A stretch of DNA of 64,000 nucleotides from Cronobacter dublinensis subsp. dublinensis LMG 23823 (GCF_001277235.1 NZ_CP012266.1:1860001-1924000); one strand, 5' to 3'. Shown: positions 25,725 to 36,201, counted from the first letter of the stretch. Numbers and translations: made by a program. The notes: generated by a model not told the origin, from the sequence alone.

Positions 25725-28094
25725 ATGACTATCTATAAGGACCCAACCCGTCCGGTGGCTGAACGCGTCGCCGATTTGCTCGCCCGCATGACGCCGGAGG
25801 AGAAATTCGCCCAGATGCACGCTTACTGGCTGGTGCTGTCGCCGGAGGGCGATCACCGGGAGCGAACCGATTTGAGCGATGAGTTTTCCGGCGCGACCCA
25901 GCAGGCGGCGCTGACCGAACGTCTGAAACGCGGCGCGGGGCAGATAACCCGCCCGCTCGGCACCCATATCGTCGCGCCGCGGGAGGGCGTGCGCGCCGCT
26001 AACCGTCTGCAGAAAATGCTGGTGGAAGAGACGCGGCTCGGCATTCCCGCCATGTTCCATGAAGAGTGCCTGGTGGGGCTGCTATGCAAAGACGCGACGC
26101 TGTTTCCGTCGTCGCTCAACTACGGTTCCACCTGGGATCCGCAGCTGGTGGAGCAGGCCGCGCAGGCTATCGGGCGTGAAGCGCGCGCCGTCGGCTGTCA
26201 TCAGGGCCTCGCGCCGGTGCTCGATGTGTCGCGCGACGTGCGCTGGGGCCGCACGGAAGAAACCTTTGGCGAAGATCCGTGGCTGGTGGGCGTGATGGCG
26301 ACCCGCTACGTGAAAGGGCTACAGGGGCCGCAGCGGGATCTGCTCGCGACCCTCAAGCACTACGTCGGCCACTCGTTCAGCGAAGGCGCGCGCAACCATG
26401 CGCCGGTGCACCTCGGCTTTTGCGAACTCAACGACACCTTCCTGCTGCCGTTTGAAATGGCGGTGAAGCTGGCGCACGCGGGCTCGGTGATGCCTGCGTA
26501 TCACGATATCGATAACGTGCCGACCCACGCCGATGATTTCCTCCTCACACAAGTATTGCGCGAACAATGGGGCTTTGACGGCATTATCGTCGCCGACTAC
26601 GGTGGTGTAAGCCTGCTGCATCAGCACCACGGCGTGGCGCAGGACGCGGCGCACTCGGCGGCGCTGGCCTTTAATGCGGGGCTGGATATCGAACTGCCGA
26701 AAGACGACTGCGCGCGCCATCTGGCGCAGGCGCTGGCGCGCGGGCTTATCACGATGGAAAAAGTGGATAAAATTGTGGCGCGCGTGCTGGGCGAAAAGTT
26801 CCGTCTCGGACTGTTTGAACAGCCGTATGCCGATGAGAACGCCATTACGCTGCAAAGCGACGAGACGCGCCGCATCGCCCGCGAGGTGGCGGCGCGTTCC
26901 CTGACGCTGCTTGAGAATAACGGTGTGCTGCCGCTTCAGGGTACGCCGCGCGTGGCGGTAGTCGGGCCGACGGCGGACGATCCGCTGGCGCTGCTGAGCG
27001 GCTACAGCTTCCCGGTGCATCTCATCATCAGCGATATGCTGGAGCAGACAAGCCAGGTGACGACGCCGCTTGCCGCGCTGCGCGAACAGCTCGGTGGCGC
27101 GCTCGCAGGCTATGCCAAAGGCTGTCATATCATTGAGAAACGCATGGCGGGCGCGCCGGTGTTCCCCGGCGACAGCGGCGAAAAACCGATGCAGCAGTCG
27201 CCGGTCTCAGACGATGTGTCGCTCATCCCGGACGCAGTGGCGCTCGCCGGACAAAGCGACGTGGTGCTGGCGTTTGTCGGCGATCTCTCCGGGCTGTTCC
27301 AGAGCGGCACCGTGGGCGAAGGCTCTGACACCGACAGCCTGCAACTGCCGGGCGTGCAGCAACAGCTGCTGGAGGCGCTGGTGGAAACGGGTAAGCCGGT
27401 CGTGGTCGTGATGACCGGCGGTCGCCCTTATCACCTGGGCGGGCTGGAGTCGCGCGTCGCGGCGTGGGTGATGGCCTGGGCGCCGGGGCAGGAGGGCGGA
27501 CACGCGATTGCGGATCTGCTGACCGGCAAAGCGGAACCGCAGGGCCGGTTAGTGGTGTCGGTGCCGAAAAGCGCAGGCGCGATGCCGTACTACTACAACC
27601 ATAAGCTCAAAAGCGGCGGCACGCCTTACGCGTTTCACTTCGGCTCACGCTACCCGTTCGGCTACGGCAAAACCTGGACCGAATTCCGCTATGGCGCCCT
27701 GGACATCGCCCAGGCGCGCGTGCCGATGGCGGGCGAGGTGGAGGTATCGGTTACCGTCACCAACAGCGGCGCGCAGGCGGGCAGCGAGGTGGTACAGCTG
27801 TATGTGCACGATAAAGTAGCCTCGATGGTCCGCCCGGTGCAGGAGCTGAAAGCCTTCGGGCGCGTTACGCTTGCCCCTGGCGCCAGCGCGCGCGTTACGT
27901 TCCGCGTGCCGGTCGATATGCTCAGTTTCACGCGTCGTGATGGCGCACGCATTGTCGAGCCTGGCGAGTTTGACATTCGCGTTGGGGCCAATAGCGGCGA
28001 TATTCGCAGTCGCGGCACCGTTATTGTGGAAGGCGAAACCCAGGTGCTGGGAAATAGCTGGCGGATGCTGAGTGAGTGTCATGTTGAGCAATAA
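25725..28094 (+). CDS. GH3 family beta-glycosidase
   Basis: A 789-residue family GH3 hydrolase (beta-glucosidase or beta-xylosidase). The N-terminal barrel carries the nucleophile Asp291 in GIIVADYGGVSLLHQHHGVA, with KHYVGHS and the substrate-binding MPAYHDID upstream. The alpha/beta sandwich contains GTVGEGSDTDSLQLPGVQQ, whose Glu is the likely acid/base, and a fibronectin III-like domain occupies about the last 130 residues. There is no signal peptide, so it acts in the cytoplasm on sugar brought in by the adjacent symporter. It ends 17 bp from the convergent rprA terminator and has no terminator of its own on this strand. Confidence 0.92.
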   Translation: MTIYKDPTRPVAERVADLLARMTPEEKFAQMHAYWLVLSPEGDHRERTDLSDEFSGATQQAALTERLKRGAGQITRPLGTHIVAPREGVRAANRLQKMLVEETRLGIPAMFHEECLVGLLCKDATLFPSSLNYGSTWDPQLVEQAAQAIGREARAVGCHQGLAPVLDVSRDVRWGRTEETFGEDPWLVGVMATRYVKGLQGPQRDLLATLKHYVGHSFSEGARNHAPVHLGFCELNDTFLLPFEMAVKLAHAGSVMPAYHDIDNVPTHADDFLLTQVLREQWGFDGIIVADYGGVSLLHQHHGVAQDAAHSAALAFNAGLDIELPKDDCARHLAQALARGLITMEKVDKIVARVLGEKFRLGLFEQPYADENAITLQSDETRRIAREVAARSLTLLENNGVLPLQGTPRVAVVGPTADDPLALLSGYSFPVHLIISDMLEQTSQVTTPLAALREQLGGALAGYAKGCHIIEKRMAGAPVFPGDSGEKPMQQSPVSDDVSLIPDAVALAGQSDVVLAFVGDLSGLFQSGTVGEGSDTDSLQLPGVQQQLLEALVETGKPVVVVMTGGRPYHLGGLESRVAAWVMAWAPGQEGGHAIADLLTGKAEPQGRLVVSVPKSAGAMPYYYNHKLKSGGTPYAFHFGSRYPFGYGKTWTEFRYGALDIAQARVPMAGEVEVSVTVTNSGAQAGSEVVQLYVHDKVASMVRPVQELKAFGRVTLAPGASARVTFRVPVDMLSFTRRDGARIVEPGEFDIRVGANSGDIRSRGTVIVEGETQVLGNSWRMLSECHVEQ

Positions 28095-28111
28095 ATAGCC
28101 AGTGGAAGAAT

Positions 28112-28217
28112 AAAAAAAAGCCCATCGTGGGAGATGGGCAAAGACTACACACAGCAATTCGTTGTTTCACTCAGGGGATTTCCATGTTTATAAATCAAGG
28201 CGTTGATTTATAACCGT
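28112..28217 (-). ncRNA. rprA: Small RNA RprA
   Basis: On the minus strand this 106-base segment matches the E. coli RprA sRNA in order: start ACGGTTATAAATCAA, a perfect 11-bp 5' hairpin (TTATAAATCAA / TTGATTTATAA), the conserved GGAAATCCCCTGAGTGAAAC (rpoS-pairing region), and the terminator GCCCATC/GATGGGC with loop TCCCAC and eight Ts. RprA is Hfq-dependent, opens the rpoS leader for translation, and also represses csgD and ydaM in E. coli. It lies upstream of ydiK as in E. coli. The 3' end is only 17 bp from the convergent GH3 gene. Confidence 0.95.
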
Positions 28218-28223
28218 GGATTA

Positions 28224-28267
28224 ATAGTAGGCTTATCCCTTTTTAGCGTCGATCGGATTCGTCTCAA
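28224..28267 (-). promoter_or_regulatory. rprA promoter with candidate RcsB box
   Basis: Minus-strand TACTAT (+ strand 28224-28229) is a -10 element 6 bases before the RprA 5' end. Upstream, GAGACGAATCCGATC (28251-28265) is almost the same as the E. coli RcsB-bound segment of the rprA promoter. RcsB control is established in E. coli; here it is inferred from this conservation. Confidence 0.75.
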
Positions 28268-28397
28268 TAGTTCAGCGTTAATGAATTATTAACGCGTCAA
28301 AGAACGGAATTTACGATAAATCACGGGTCTGACCAGTGGGGATGTCAAATAATTAATAAGTATTACTTAAGTAAAAGGCGGGTTTCCCCGCCTCAGT

Positions 28398-29516
28398 TTA
28401 CTTTTTTACTTTTTCTTTATCGCTCTCTTCCAGCGCTTCGATCACAGTTTCCGAATTATCTTCCGGCAAGGGCGCTTCAAGCACCCACACCGAGAAGAGT
28501 CGCCACGACACCGCCAGCAGCACCGGACCGATAAATAACCCAATCATTCCGAACGCGATTAGCCCGCCGATAACGCCCGACAGGATCAGCACCATCGGCA
28601 GATCCGCGCCCATGCGAATAAGCATCGGGCGAATGATGTTGTCGAGCGTGCCGACCACGGCGCTCCAGATAAGCAGCACGGTGCCCCAGGTGGCGTCGCC
28701 GCTCCAGTAGAGCCAGATAATCGCTGGCACCAGCACCGGTAGCGGGCCAAGCTGTATCAGGCAGCTTAAGATCATGACGACCGTCAGAAGCGTGGCGTAA
28801 GGGATGCCGGAAATCGCAAGGCCGATACCGCCGAGCACGCCCTGTACCAGCGCCGTGACCACCACGCCGAGCGCCACGGCGCGGATCGCCTGGCCTGCCA
28901 GCACCACCGCGGCGTCGCCGCGTTTCGAGGCGAGCCGGATAGCGAAGTGGCGAATGCCAAACGCCACCTGCTCGCCGCGCCAGTAGAGCAGGGCACTGAA
29001 CAGCAACATCAGGCCGCAGTGCATCAGCAGCCGCCCGATATGCGCCGCCTGGCCGATAAACCAGCCGGTCGTCGTGCCGAGATACGGGCGCACTTTCGCC
29101 ATGATGGCCGAGCCGCCGCTCTCCACCAGATTGTGCCAGCCGAGATACAACTTATTGCCGACATACGGAATGCTGTTAAGCCACGCCAGTTCCGGGATAG
29201 TCATCTGGCCGGAAGTGAGCCAGTGAATAAACGGCGCGCTGTTATCCACGAGGCTGTTGACCAGCAGCGCCACCGGAATAACAAACAGCATGATGAGCAT
29301 CAGAACCATCACCAGAACGGCCAGTGAGCGTCTGCCCCACAGCATTTTCTGCAGCCGCAGCAGCAGCGGCCAGGTGGCGATCACCACCGTGCCTGCCCAG
29401 GCGAACCCCAGAATAAAGGGCTGCACAATCCACAGGCAGGCGATGATCATGACCGAGAGAAACAACACGGACAGCAGAATTTGCGGCACGTCCATGGGCT
29501 GTCGAAGTTTTACCAT
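28398..29516 (-). CDS. ydiK: AI-2E family transporter YdiK
   Basis: An inner-membrane protein of 372 residues (E. coli 370) in the AI-2E/PerM-like transporter family. The start at 29516 (MVKLRQPMDVPQILLSVLFL) matches the E. coli N-terminus and has AAAGGTGA 9 bases before it; an ATG three codons upstream (29525) is possible. About eight membrane helices are visible, with conserved FILGFAWAGTVVIATWPLLL and the C-terminal DNIIRPMLIRMGADLPMVLI and GGLIAFGMIGLFIGPVLLAV. The transported substrate is unknown. It is divergent from ydiJ, as in E. coli. Confidence 0.93.
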   Translation of the reverse strand: MVKLRQPMDVPQILLSVLFLSVMIIACLWIVQPFILGFAWAGTVVIATWPLLLRLQKMLWGRRSLAVLVMVLMLIMLFVIPVALLVNSLVDNSAPFIHWLTSGQMTIPELAWLNSIPYVGNKLYLGWHNLVESGGSAIMAKVRPYLGTTTGWFIGQAAHIGRLLMHCGLMLLFSALLYWRGEQVAFGIRHFAIRLASKRGDAAVVLAGQAIRAVALGVVVTALVQGVLGGIGLAISGIPYATLLTVVMILSCLIQLGPLPVLVPAIIWLYWSGDATWGTVLLIWSAVVGTLDNIIRPMLIRMGADLPMVLILSGVIGGLIAFGMIGLFIGPVLLAVSWRLFSVWVLEAPLPEDNSETVIEALEESDKEKVKK

Positions 29517-29729
29517 AAACCACATTCACCTTTTGTCATACGCGTTACGCCCAAAGGGCGTTCCCGCCCCGGTCGGGGCGCTCTTATGATGAGTGATTTC
29601 CGGGCGTTTGAATAGCCGCCGCCCCGGCGCATTTCTGGCGGGCGTGACATATAAAAATGTGATACAACCTTGAATGCACAACGCAAACGATAACTTCCAA
29701 CATCAAAATGTCAGGCAGGGTCAAGATCG

Positions 29730-32700
29730 ATGATCCCACAAATTTCTCAGGCGCCAGGGCTGGTACAGACGGTGCTGACCTTTTTGCAGGCACTGGAGCA
29801 ACAGGGTTTTACCGGCGATACCGCCACGAACTACGCCGATCGCCTCACGATGGCGACCGACAACAGTATCTACCAGCTCCTTCCCGATGCGGTGATTTTC
29901 CCCCGCTCCACCGCTGACGTCGCGCTGATGGCGCGCCTCGCCGCCGAACCCCGCTTTAAGACGCTGATCTTCACCCCGCGCGGCGGCGGCACCGGCACGA
30001 ACGGCCAGTCCCTGAATCAGGGGATCGTGGTCGACATGTCGCGCTACATGAACCGCATTATCGAAATCAACCCGGAGCAGGGCTGGGTGCGGGTCGAGGC
30101 GGGAGTGATTAAAGATCAGCTCAACGACTACCTGAAGCCCTACGGCTACTTCTTCTCGCCGGAGCTCTCCACCAGCAACCGCGCCACGCTTGGCGGGATG
30201 ATCAATACCGACGCCTCCGGGCAGGGCTCGCTGGTCTACGGTAAAACCTCCGATCACGTGCTCGGCGTGCGGGCGGTGCTGCTGGGCGGCGACATCCTTG
30301 ACACTCAGGCGATGCCGACCGCACTTGCCGAGGAGCTGGGCCGCGCGCAGACCACGCTTGGGCGCGTTTACCACACCGTGCTGGAGCGCTGCCGCGAGCA
30401 GCGCGCGCTGATCCTTGAGAAATTTCCAAAGCTCAACCGCTTTCTCACTGGCTACGATCTGCGCCACGTTTTTAACGACTCACTTTCAGAATTTGACCTG
30501 ACCCGCATCCTCTGCGGCTCGGAAGGCACGCTGGCGTTTATCACTGAAGCGCGGCTCGACATTACGCCGCTGCCGAAAGTGCGCCGCCTGGTGAACGTTA
30601 AGTATGACTCCTTCGACTCGGCGCTGCGCAGCGCGCCGTTTATGGTCGAGGCGCAGGCGCTCTCCGTTGAAACCGTCGATTCGCGCGTGCTGAACCTGGC
30701 GCGCGAAGACATCGTCTGGCATTCGGTGCGCGAACTTATCACCGACGTGCCGGATAAAGAGATGCTCGGGCTGAATATCGTCGAGTTCGCGGGCGATGAC
30801 GAGGCGCTTATCGACGGACGCGTCGCGGCGCTCTGCGCGCGTCTTGATGAATTTATGGCCGGGGGGCAGGGCGGCATTATCGGCTGGCAGGTTTGCCAGG
30901 ATCTTGCGGGCGTTGAACGTATTTATGCGATGCGTAAAAAGGCGGTCGGTCTGCTGGGCAACGCCAAAGGGCTCGCCAAGCCGATCCCGTTTGCCGAGGA
31001 CACCTGCGTGCCGCCGGAGCATCTGGCCGATTACATCGCCGAGTTTCGCGCGCTGCTGGACGGTCATGGCCTGAGCTACGGCATGTTCGGCCATGTCGAC
31101 GCGGGCGTGCTTCACGTGCGCCCGGCGCTGGATATGTGCGATCCGCAGCAGGAAATCCTGATGAAGCGCATCTCCGATGAAGTGGTCGCGCTCACCGCCC
31201 GCTACGGCGGTTTGCTGTGGGGCGAACACGGCAAAGGCTTTCGCGCCGAATACAGCCCGGCGTTTTTTGGCGACACGCTGTATGACGAGCTGCGGCGCAT
31301 CAAGGCGGCGTTCGATCCGGATAACCGCCTGAACCCCGGCAAGATCTGCGCGCCGTATGGTCTGGACGCGCCGATGATGAAAGTGGACGCGGTCAAGCGC
31401 GGCACCTTCGACCGGCAGATCCCGCTCGCGGTGCGCACCTCCTGGCGCGGCGCGATGGAGTGTAACGGCAACGGCCTGTGCTTTAACTTCGACGTGAAAA
31501 GCCCGATGTGCCCGTCGATGAAAATCACCAGCAACCGCATTCATTCGCCGAAAGGGCGCGCGACGCTGGTGCGCGAATGGCTGCGATTGCTCGCCGACCG
31601 CGGCGTTGATCCGCTGCAACTGGAAAAAGCCCTGCCGCAAAAGCGCGCCAGCCTGCGCTCGCTGATTGAGCGGACCCGCAACAGCTGGCACGCTGAGCGC
31701 GGCGAATATGATTTCTCGCACGAGGTGAAGGCGGCGATGAGCGGCTGTCTCGCCTGTAAAGCCTGCTCCACTCAGTGCCCGATTAAAATCGACGTGCCGG
31801 ACTTTCGCTCGCGCTTTTTACAGCTCTACCACACGCGCTATCTGCGCCCGATGCGCGATCACCTGATCGCGACCGTCGAGAGCTACGCGCCGCTGATGGC
31901 GCGCGCGCCGAAAACCTTTAACTTCTTTATGAGCCAGCCGTGGGTGCGCACGCTCTCCGAGCGCCATATCGGCATGGTCGACTTGCCGCTGCTCTCCACG
32001 CCGACGCTCCAGCAGCAGCTGGTAGGGCATCGGAGCGCCGGAATGACGCTTGAGGAGCTGGAGCGTCTGCCCGAAGCCGAAAAAGCCCGCACGGTGCTGG
32101 TGGTGCAGGATCCGTTCACCAGCTATTACGACGCGCAGGTGGTGGCCGATTTTGTGCGGCTGTGCGAAAAGCTCGGCTTCCAGCCGGTGGTGCTGCCGTT
32201 CTCGCCGAACGGTAAGGCGCAGCACATCAAAGGTTTCCTCCAGCGCTTTGCGAAAACTGCGCGCAAAACCGCGGATTTCTTAAACCGCGTGGCGGCGCTC
32301 GGCATGCCGCTGGTGGGCGTCGACCCGGCGCTGGTGCTCTGCTATCGCGATGAATATAAACAGACGCTGGGCGCGGAGCGCGGCGAGTTCCATGTGCAAC
32401 TGGTGCATGAGTGGCTCACCACGGCGCTGGCGGCGCGTCCGGCCGCGCCGGTCGGCGGCGAGCCGTGGTATCTCTTTGGTCACTGTACCGAAGTGACCGC
32501 GCTGCCAGGCACGGCTTCGCAGTGGGCGGCAATTTTCGCGAAGTTTGGCGCAAGACTTGAAGGCGTGAATGTCGGCTGCTGCGGTATGGCGGGTACGTAT
32601 GGGCATGAGGTCAACAACCATAAGAACTCGCTCGGCATCTATGAGCTGTCGTGGCACCAGGCGATGCAGCGCCTGCCGCGCGCCCGCTGTCTCGCGACCG

Positions 32701-32786
32701 GCTACTCGTGCCGCAGTCAGGTGAAACGCATCGAGGGCAGCGGCGTGCGACACCCGTTACAGGCGCTACTGGGGATGATTGTATGA
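29730..32786 (+). CDS. ydiJ: FAD-linked oxidase / D-2-hydroxyglutarate dehydrogenase YdiJ
   Basis: A 1018-residue fusion, exactly the E. coli YdiJ length. The N-terminal part is an FAD-binding PCMH domain (TPRGGGTGTNGQSLNQGIVV at about 87-106, ELSTSNRATLGGMINTDASG) followed by an FAD-oxidase C domain. A ferredoxin-like segment carries the cluster cysteines CLACKACSTQCP (about residue 671), and the C-terminal part is a glycolate-oxidase-type CCG domain (GCCGMAGTYGHEVNN). In E. coli and related bacteria it oxidises D-2-hydroxyglutarate. The menI start overlaps its stop by 4 bases (ATGA), so the two are translationally coupled. Confidence 0.95.
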   Translation: MIPQISQAPGLVQTVLTFLQALEQQGFTGDTATNYADRLTMATDNSIYQLLPDAVIFPRSTADVALMARLAAEPRFKTLIFTPRGGGTGTNGQSLNQGIVVDMSRYMNRIIEINPEQGWVRVEAGVIKDQLNDYLKPYGYFFSPELSTSNRATLGGMINTDASGQGSLVYGKTSDHVLGVRAVLLGGDILDTQAMPTALAEELGRAQTTLGRVYHTVLERCREQRALILEKFPKLNRFLTGYDLRHVFNDSLSEFDLTRILCGSEGTLAFITEARLDITPLPKVRRLVNVKYDSFDSALRSAPFMVEAQALSVETVDSRVLNLAREDIVWHSVRELITDVPDKEMLGLNIVEFAGDDEALIDGRVAALCARLDEFMAGGQGGIIGWQVCQDLAGVERIYAMRKKAVGLLGNAKGLAKPIPFAEDTCVPPEHLADYIAEFRALLDGHGLSYGMFGHVDAGVLHVRPALDMCDPQQEILMKRISDEVVALTARYGGLLWGEHGKGFRAEYSPAFFGDTLYDELRRIKAAFDPDNRLNPGKICAPYGLDAPMMKVDAVKRGTFDRQIPLAVRTSWRGAMECNGNGLCFNFDVKSPMCPSMKITSNRIHSPKGRATLVREWLRLLADRGVDPLQLEKALPQKRASLRSLIERTRNSWHAERGEYDFSHEVKAAMSGCLACKACSTQCPIKIDVPDFRSRFLQLYHTRYLRPMRDHLIATVESYAPLMARAPKTFNFFMSQPWVRTLSERHIGMVDLPLLSTPTLQQQLVGHRSAGMTLEELERLPEAEKARTVLVVQDPFTSYYDAQVVADFVRLCEKLGFQPVVLPFSPNGKAQHIKGFLQRFAKTARKTADFLNRVAALGMPLVGVDPALVLCYRDEYKQTLGAERGEFHVQLVHEWLTTALAARPAAPVGGEPWYLFGHCTEVTALPGTASQWAAIFAKFGARLEGVNVGCCGMAGTYGHEVNNHKNSLGIYELSWHQAMQRLPRARCLATGYSCRSQVKRIEGSGVRHPLQALLGMIV

Positions 32787-33193
32787 TTTGGCGACGTACA
32801 GCGACGCTTGAGGCGCTCAACGCCATGGGCGCGAGCAATATGGTCGGGCTGCTGGATATCCGCTTCACCCGGCTGGATGACAGCGAAATTGAAGCCACCA
32901 TGCCGGTGGACCGCCGCACCCATCAGCCGTTCGGGCTGCTGCACGGCGGGGCGTCAGTGGTGCTGGCCGAGACGCTCGGCTCAGTCGCGGGCTATCTGTG
33001 CACCGAAGGCGAGCAAAACGTCGTCGGGCTTGAGGTCAACGCCAACCACCTGCGCAGCGTGCGCAGCGGCCGCGTGCGCGGCGTCTGTCGCGCGGTGCAC
33101 GTCGGGCGTCGCCATCAGGTGTGGCAGATTGAGATTTTCGATGACGAAAACCGGCTTTGCTGCTCATCCCGGCTGACGACCGCCGTGGTGTAA
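32783..33193 (+). CDS. menI: 1,4-dihydroxy-2-naphthoyl-CoA thioesterase
   Basis: A 136-residue hotdog-fold thioesterase, same length as E. coli MenI (YdiI). It releases 1,4-dihydroxy-2-naphthoate from its CoA thioester in menaquinone synthesis. PFGLLHGGASVVLAETLGSV is the catalytic segment (Glu acting as base) and GRRHQVWQIEIFDD lies on the last strand. The ATG at 32783 overlaps the ydiJ stop codon, and the long in-frame extension upstream lies within ydiJ and is not used. A terminator follows 10 bases downstream. No ydiH gene was seen between menI and sufA. Confidence 0.95.
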   Translation: MIWRRTATLEALNAMGASNMVGLLDIRFTRLDDSEIEATMPVDRRTHQPFGLLHGGASVVLAETLGSVAGYLCTEGEQNVVGLEVNANHLRSVRSGRVRGVCRAVHVGRRHQVWQIEIFDDENRLCCSSRLTTAVV

Positions 33194-33203
33194 ACCTCTC
33201 CCG

Positions 33204-33230
33204 AAACCCGGTGCCCGCCGGGTTTTTCTT
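33204..33230 (+). terminator. Terminator of ydiJ-menI
   Basis: An 8-bp stem (AAACCCGG / CCGGGTTT) with a 6-base loop, followed by TTCTT. Confidence 0.85.
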
Positions 33231-33366
33231 TTCTCTGTGCATCCCGTCATAACCGCCCTTTACGCCAACCCCTGCGTCACAGCGGCGCTATTATATAAAT
33301 AGGTATAACCGATACATGTTTTGGTCAGGCGCTGGCATGATGAATTAATTCCGGCGTTCCGGTTGG

Positions 33367-33379
33367 TAATCTATTGATA
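33367..33379 (-). promoter_or_regulatory. Candidate IHF site upstream of suf
   Basis: Read on the minus strand, TATCAATAGATTA fits the IHF consensus WATCARNNNNTTR at every position. IHF bends DNA between the OxyR site and the promoter of the E. coli suf operon. The rest of the 370-bp menI-sufA interval is AT-rich and shows no gene; I could not place the OxyR or IscR sites with confidence. Confidence 0.6.
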
Positions 33380-33496
33380 ATAAATAATTTTATGGCTCAT
33401 ATTTTGCCCGCTGCAGGCTCTCATGGACGGTCTATGCTTAATAAAAGTGTTCAAAAAGTGCCTTTAACGGGAATACCCCTGATCCGCAGAGGTTGA

Positions 33497-33515
33497 AGTG
33501 ATAATTATTATCACT
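33497..33515. promoter_or_regulatory. Fur box of the suf operon
   Basis: AGTGATAATTATTATCACT is a perfect 19-bp palindrome of the Fur box type (GATAAT-T-ATTATC core), 48 bp before the sufA start. Iron-loaded Fur would repress the operon here, as established for E. coli suf. Confidence 0.9.
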
Positions 33516-33563
33516 AACATAGCGTTATCGCCTGACAGGCACTCACTTCCAGGAGGCAGACCA

Positions 33564-33941
33564 ATGGAATCACAAGCAGGTACGTTTAACCCCGCCGAGT
33601 TCAGCTGGCAGGGCCTGACGATGACGCCAGACGCGGCGAAACATATTCGCGATTTAATGGCGCAGAAACCGGGTCTGCTGGGGGTGCGCCTTAGCGTGAA
33701 ACAGAGCGGCTGCGCCGGGTTTGGCTACGTGCTGGACACGGTTAGCGAGCCCAAAGACGACGATCTCGTTTTCGAGGCCGACGGCGCGCGCCTGTATGTA
33801 CCGCTTCAGGCGATGCCGTTTATTGACGGCACCGAAGTGGATTACGTGCGCGAAGGCTTAAACCAGATTTTTAAATTCAATAACCCTAAAGCGCAGCACG
33901 CGTGCGGCTGCGGCGAAAGTTTTGGGGTCCAGGCGGAGTAA
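33564..33941 (+). CDS. sufA: Fe-S cluster A-type carrier SufA
   Basis: A 125-residue A-type iron-sulfur carrier (E. coli 122) that receives clusters from SufBCD and passes them to apoproteins. The three cluster cysteines are in VKQSGCAGFGY and the C-terminal HACGCGESFG. The ATG at 33564 has a strong AGGAGG ribosome site; 22 open codons upstream run through the Fur box and are not coding. It is the first gene of a complete sufABCDSE operon, the stress- and iron-starvation-induced assembly system. sufB begins 2 bases after its stop. Confidence 0.97.
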   Translation: MESQAGTFNPAEFSWQGLTMTPDAAKHIRDLMAQKPGLLGVRLSVKQSGCAGFGYVLDTVSEPKDDDLVFEADGARLYVPLQAMPFIDGTEVDYVREGLNQIFKFNNPKAQHACGCGESFGVQAE

Positions 33942-33943
33942 TT

Positions 33944-35434
<1,491 letters not shown>

Positions 35435-35454
35435 GGCGAGAAAAAGGATAAGAC

Positions 35455-36201
35455 ATGTTAAGCATTAAAGATTTACAGGTCAGCGTGGAAGAGAAGGCTA
35501 TCCTGCGCGGTTTAAACCTGGAGGTAAAACCGGGGGAAGTGCACGCCATTATGGGGCCGAACGGCTCCGGGAAAAGCACGCTTTCCGCGACGCTCGCCGG
35601 GCGTGAAGATTATGAAATCACCGGCGGCGAAGTGCATTTCAAAGACAAAGATCTGCTGGCGCTGTCGCCGGAAGAACGCGCGGGCGAGGGCATCTTTATG
35701 GCCTTCCAGTATCCGGTGGAAATTCCGGGCGTCAGTAACCAGTTTTTCCTGCAAACCGCACTTAACGCGGTGCGCGACTATCGCAGCCAGGACGCGCTCG
35801 ACCGCTTCGACTTCCAGGATCTGATGGAAGAGAAAATCAAACTGCTGCAAATGCCTGAGGACTTGCTGACCCGTTCGGTTAACGTCGGTTTCTCCGGCGG
35901 TGAGAAAAAGCGTAACGATATTCTGCAGATGGCGGTGCTGGAGCCGGATCTGTGCATTCTTGATGAAACCGACTCGGGGCTTGATATCGACGCCCTGAAA
36001 ATCGTCTCCGAAGGGGTCAACGCGCTGCGCGACGGCAAACGCGCGTTTATCATCGTCACCCATTACCAGCGCATTCTGGACTACATCAAGCCCGATTTCG
36101 TCCATGTGCTGTATCAGGGGCGGATCGTGAAGTCTGGCGACTTCTCTCTGGTTAAACAGCTGGAGGAGCAGGGCTATGGCTGGCTTACCGAACAGCAGTA
36201 A
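35455..36201 (+). CDS. sufC: Fe-S assembly ATPase SufC
   Basis: A 248-residue ABC-type ATPase of the SufBC2D scaffold, full E. coli length. Walker A is GPNGSGKST (about residues 34-42), the signature is GFSGGEKKRNDILQMA, Walker B is LCILDETDSGLDIDAL, and the H-loop is IVTHYQRIL. ATP hydrolysis changes the SufB-SufD interface and is needed for iron entry. Its 3' end overlaps the sufD start by 26 bases. Confidence 0.97.
   Translation: MLSIKDLQVSVEEKAILRGLNLEVKPGEVHAIMGPNGSGKSTLSATLAGREDYEITGGEVHFKDKDLLALSPEERAGEGIFMAFQYPVEIPGVSNQFFLQTALNAVRDYRSQDALDRFDFQDLMEEKIKLLQMPEDLLTRSVNVGFSGGEKKRNDILQMAVLEPDLCILDETDSGLDIDALKIVSEGVNALRDGKRAFIIVTHYQRILDYIKPDFVHVLYQGRIVKSGDFSLVKQLEEQGYGWLTEQQ

Noticed and set aside
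28218..28397. A gene between rprA and ydiK
   Set aside because: Only the rprA promoter elements and AT-rich sequence are visible.
32651..32782. Upstream extension of menI inside ydiJ
   Set aside because: The conserved thioesterase N-terminus MIWRRTATLEALNAMG begins at 32783 with an ATGA overlap.
33498..33563. Upstream in-frame extension of sufA
   Set aside because: It starts inside the Fur box, and the ATG at 33564 has a near-perfect ribosome site.
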